From positions 117,756 to 181,755 of the forward strand of contig QZIR01000062.1 in NCBI GenBank assembly GCA_003604975.1: a DNA stretch of 64,000 nucleotides. Reading direction: 5' to 3'. Position numbers and translations under genes: made by a program. Below, piece after piece: positions 61,789 through 64,000 of the stretch; positions within the stretch are counted from its first letter, which is position 1; each line of letters opens with the position of its first letter. Below the pieces are notes generated by a model that saw only the letters and a program-made list of their open reading frames with translations, made no database searches and was not told the DNA's origin. Origin of the DNA: Desulforudis sp. (GTDB taxonomy: Bacteria; Bacillota; Desulfotomaculia; Desulfotomaculales; Desulforudaceae).

Positions 61789-63757
61789 GGAACAGGATCG
61801 TGATTTCGATAGAATGGAACAGGAGCTGGGGAGCCGCCTGCGTGATCTTCCCGCGGTTGTGCCTGATCCGGATTTCCGTAACCAACTGCGGCAGCGGCTT
61901 GCGGCGGAACAAACCCTGGTAGATACAGATCGCCGCTCCGGCGGACGGAAGCGGTCAACCAGGTTGTTCAACCCGCTCCGCCTGGCCGCGGTTGCGGCCG
62001 CCTGCCTGTTAATCGTGGCTGCCGGATGGTTCGGCCGTTTTGCCCCGGAAACAGGGCGAGACCAGGGTTTAGGACCGCTCTTCCTGGCCCAGGCCCAGGC
62101 CCAGGCCGGTCCGGCAGGGGAAACCGGTGGGTTCGGCCCTTTACTGGGGGGCCTGGATTTTCTGCGCCAGGTCCGGTTTGAGGTGGCCGCTGAGCTGCCT
62201 GAGGCCCCGGCCCAAGCCAAGGTCTGGCGTCTGAAACACGAGAGGATGAGTGGCGGGGACGTCCTGAATCTGGCCAAACGGATGGGTATTGAAAACCCGC
62301 AGTTGGACGGCGCTCAGAAGGCGGGGACGGGATATTTCGGAGTTGGGGGTAACGACGAGTTCCTGCAAGTTCAGCTGGATCAGGGTAGCTGGTATTACTA
62401 CCGCTTCCCGGAACGATCCCCGGATGACGATCCGGTAGCTCCGACCCCTTCCCCCCCAGGACCTGGACCTGGCGTTACTTATGACGAGATGCGCGGAGTA
62501 GCACTCAGTTGGCTTGATTGCGCCGGGCTGCTGCCCGCTGAAGGCACCTACACCGTGACGGTCGATTCGAACGGGGAAGTAGTCCTGAGTCCTACGGGGA
62601 CGGCCGACAATTCGGCGGTTGTCGGTTCAGAGATGAGGATCTTTGTACATGTCGCGCGAGACGGTACAGTGTCGTCAGCGGGTGGGGCGTGGTACGCCGA
62701 GCAAGGGTCCATGACCGTTCCAGTGATTGATTACGAGGAGGCACTCGACCGGCTTAGACGGGGCGAGGGTGTCTTTGAACGACACCCTTACGCTTCCGGG
62801 GTGGCCACAGTACACGGGGTGGATCTGGCGTACCGCCTCGCGTATGCCCTGGACTTCACCCCTTACCTGGTTCCGGTGGCCGTCTTTCACGGAGAGTTCA
62901 CTCCGGAAGGCGGTGAATCGGCCGACTTTAAGGCCAGTGTTTCCCTGTTGGAATACCCGACCGTGCCAAATGCGGGTAACTTTATGCTGGAGACGACCCT
63001 CCCACAGGCGCCTGCCACCGCTCTGGGGATACGTGAACGAAGCCATGATGCTACAGATGTTGAGGCATCCCAGGTGCTGGACTTTTTCGAATTCAAGGGC
63101 GAAAAGGATGAGTACAACAATTACCGGGGTCCAAAGGGTGAACAGTTGCATGTCTCCTCCGGCAACGGCGGCTGGCTGTACCGGGGGCCGGAACGACCGG
63201 CCCGTCAAGAGGTATCGAAACCGTTGGGAGAGACACAGTTAACTAAGGTGGTGCGTGAGCTGGCTGACGCCCTGCCTAACCTGCCGGGGACACCTGGCGA
63301 GCCGGAGATGCTGGAGCCCGTAGCCAAGCAGGATTGGCGGGACATTGTCTTCCCGTTGATGTACGAAGGTATACCGGTGGCGAGCACAGGTTCACCGGGT
63401 TACATTTCGTATATCGGAGTGCAGGTCGGCCTGGACGGGGAAGTATGGTCGGTGCACTCCGCCCAGCCGATGGAGTTGACGGGTGAGGAGATGCCGTTGA
63501 TCACGCCTGAGCAGGCCTGGGAGAGACTACTGCGGAACGAATCCCTTGTTTACGTGGACGGTTTCTTCGGCCCGCTGCCCGGGAAGCGATTTGCCGCGAT
63601 GTCTTCCCGGGTAACTGAGACCGGCCTGGTCTATCTGCCCCGGCACCACCAGATTGTACGAAACGAAGTGTACGACCTGAAATACATGTTTGCCGGGGAA
63701 GCACAGGTCGGAAACAAACAGATTAAATTTACCGCCTTCGTAGACGCACTGAAATAA
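61781..63757 (+). CDS. Putative membrane-anchored anti-sigma partner with large external region
   Basis: 658 residues from the GTG at 61781, which overlaps the sigma gene by 8 bases. An N-terminal cytoplasmic segment of about 65 residues (MEQELGSRLRDLPAVVPDPDFRNQLRQRL) resembles the sigma-binding part of sigma-70-partner proteins. A membrane helix (LRLAAVAAACLLIVAAGWFG, about 66-86) follows, then more than 560 external residues with a Pro linker near 215-230. No zinc-binding HxxxCxxC motif. No family recognised for the external part; repeated EEALDRLRRGEGV / EQAWERLLRNESLV segments suggest two related domains. Confidence 0.75.
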   Translation: MSREQDRDFDRMEQELGSRLRDLPAVVPDPDFRNQLRQRLAAEQTLVDTDRRSGGRKRSTRLFNPLRLAAVAAACLLIVAAGWFGRFAPETGRDQGLGPLFLAQAQAQAGPAGETGGFGPLLGGLDFLRQVRFEVAAELPEAPAQAKVWRLKHERMSGGDVLNLAKRMGIENPQLDGAQKAGTGYFGVGGNDEFLQVQLDQGSWYYYRFPERSPDDDPVAPTPSPPGPGPGVTYDEMRGVALSWLDCAGLLPAEGTYTVTVDSNGEVVLSPTGTADNSAVVGSEMRIFVHVARDGTVSSAGGAWYAEQGSMTVPVIDYEEALDRLRRGEGVFERHPYASGVATVHGVDLAYRLAYALDFTPYLVPVAVFHGEFTPEGGESADFKASVSLLEYPTVPNAGNFMLETTLPQAPATALGIRERSHDATDVEASQVLDFFEFKGEKDEYNNYRGPKGEQLHVSSGNGGWLYRGPERPARQEVSKPLGETQLTKVVRELADALPNLPGTPGEPEMLEPVAKQDWRDIVFPLMYEGIPVASTGSPGYISYIGVQVGLDGEVWSVHSAQPMELTGEEMPLITPEQAWERLLRNESLVYVDGFFGPLPGKRFAAMSSRVTETGLVYLPRHHQIVRNEVYDLKYMFAGEAQVGNKQIKFTAFVDALK

Positions 63758-63764
63758 TTTAGTA

Positions 63765-63910
63765 CAGTCTCCCCTATCATCTCCATCATGTCCGGCTCGG
63801 TAACCGGGTCGAGACCGGCTATGGGCTTCATCTAGCAGTATGATTGGAGTGTCTTTGAGGAGCGCCCAGGCAATCACCGGGCGCTGTCGTTTTTCATCCA
63901 CAACTTGAGT
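63765..63910 (-). pseudogene. Frameshifted scrap of an ABC transporter ATPase domain
   Basis: On the minus strand one frame reads EKRQRPVIAWALLKDTPIIL then LDEA, matching the signature and Walker B region of an ABC ATPase (EKQRIAIARALLKD...LLLDEA). It then needs a one-base shift to continue as GLDPVTEPDMMEMI, the D-loop region. Stops and the missing Walker A show it is a remnant of about 45 codons. Confidence 0.65.
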
Positions 63911-64000
63911 TTGACACCAACCCCGTGAAAAACAGTGCCACAAATGCTAGATCCCTTGATAATCCTGAACAGACCTTCGCCAAAACCAGAAAACGCGGTG

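Overview
The window looks like a chromosome segment of an anaerobic, spore-forming, fairly GC-rich Firmicute of the Peptococcaceae/Desulfotomaculum-Pelotomaculum-Desulforudis-Moorella kind. The support is gene content and order: the ylxM-ffh-rpsP-khpA-ylqD-rimM-trmD-rplS-lepB-rbgA-rnhB-yraN block, the tepA-ylzJ and spoIIIE-rodZ-rimO-cinA-recA neighbourhood, spore genes (splB, an alpha/beta-type SASP, a SpoIIM-family protein), a T-box leader, many TTG/GTG starts with strong Shine-Dalgarno sites, and a gene for an Fe-hydrogenase-associated regulator. No tRNA, rRNA or CRISPR array was seen.

Layout. 1-4547: a sulfur-nucleoside salvage operon (end of an MTA phosphorylase gene, mtnA, ahcY, class II aldolase, mtaD), followed by a convergent class III aminotransferase. 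6264-13729: SRP, ribosome-maturation and signal-peptidase housekeeping genes. 13737-20447: spore photoproduct lyase, a MacAB-like export operon and a secreted copper-amine-oxidase-N/glucosaminidase protein. 20494-24514: a potABCD polyamine operon behind a leader that ends in a strong intrinsic terminator. 24890-31211: yhaO/yhaN nuclease pair, comM, HAD phosphatase. 31216-34481: an accessory patch of small unknown genes, a perfect 17-bp inverted repeat, a shattered yyaL pseudogene, a DUF3243 gene and the hydrogenase-regulator-like gene. 34555-43534: FemX-type ligase and a divergent alanine racemase, SpoIIM family, tepA, ylzJ, small zincin, DUF2157/GDYXXLXY pair, orphan zinc-binding lipoprotein, uppP, DUF151 nuclease. 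43662-52980: spoIIIE/ftsK, rodZ, rimO, a compact FtsH-like protease, cinA, recA. 53012-54614: an hslO remnant, a SASP gene and a degenerate group II intron lacking its reverse transcriptase. 54638-59672: T-box leader and livJHMGF. 59791-end: THUMP RNA methyltransferase, ECF sigma factor with a large membrane-anchored partner, and a frameshifted ABC-ATPase scrap.

How genes work together. The left operon can take both by-products of SAM use (MTA and SAH) and route the ribose part through an aldolase, consistent with the oxygen-independent MTA shunt. The two long uptake operons (pot and liv) are both preceded by transcription-attenuation leaders. Four separate remnants (yyaL, hslO, the group II intron open reading frame, an ABC ATPase) show that this lineage loses genes by internal deletion. 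No obvious defence island or wholly new multigene system is present. The most promising leads are the pot leader RNA, the aldolase-containing salvage operon, the compact FtsH-like protein and the ECF sigma/anti-sigma pair.
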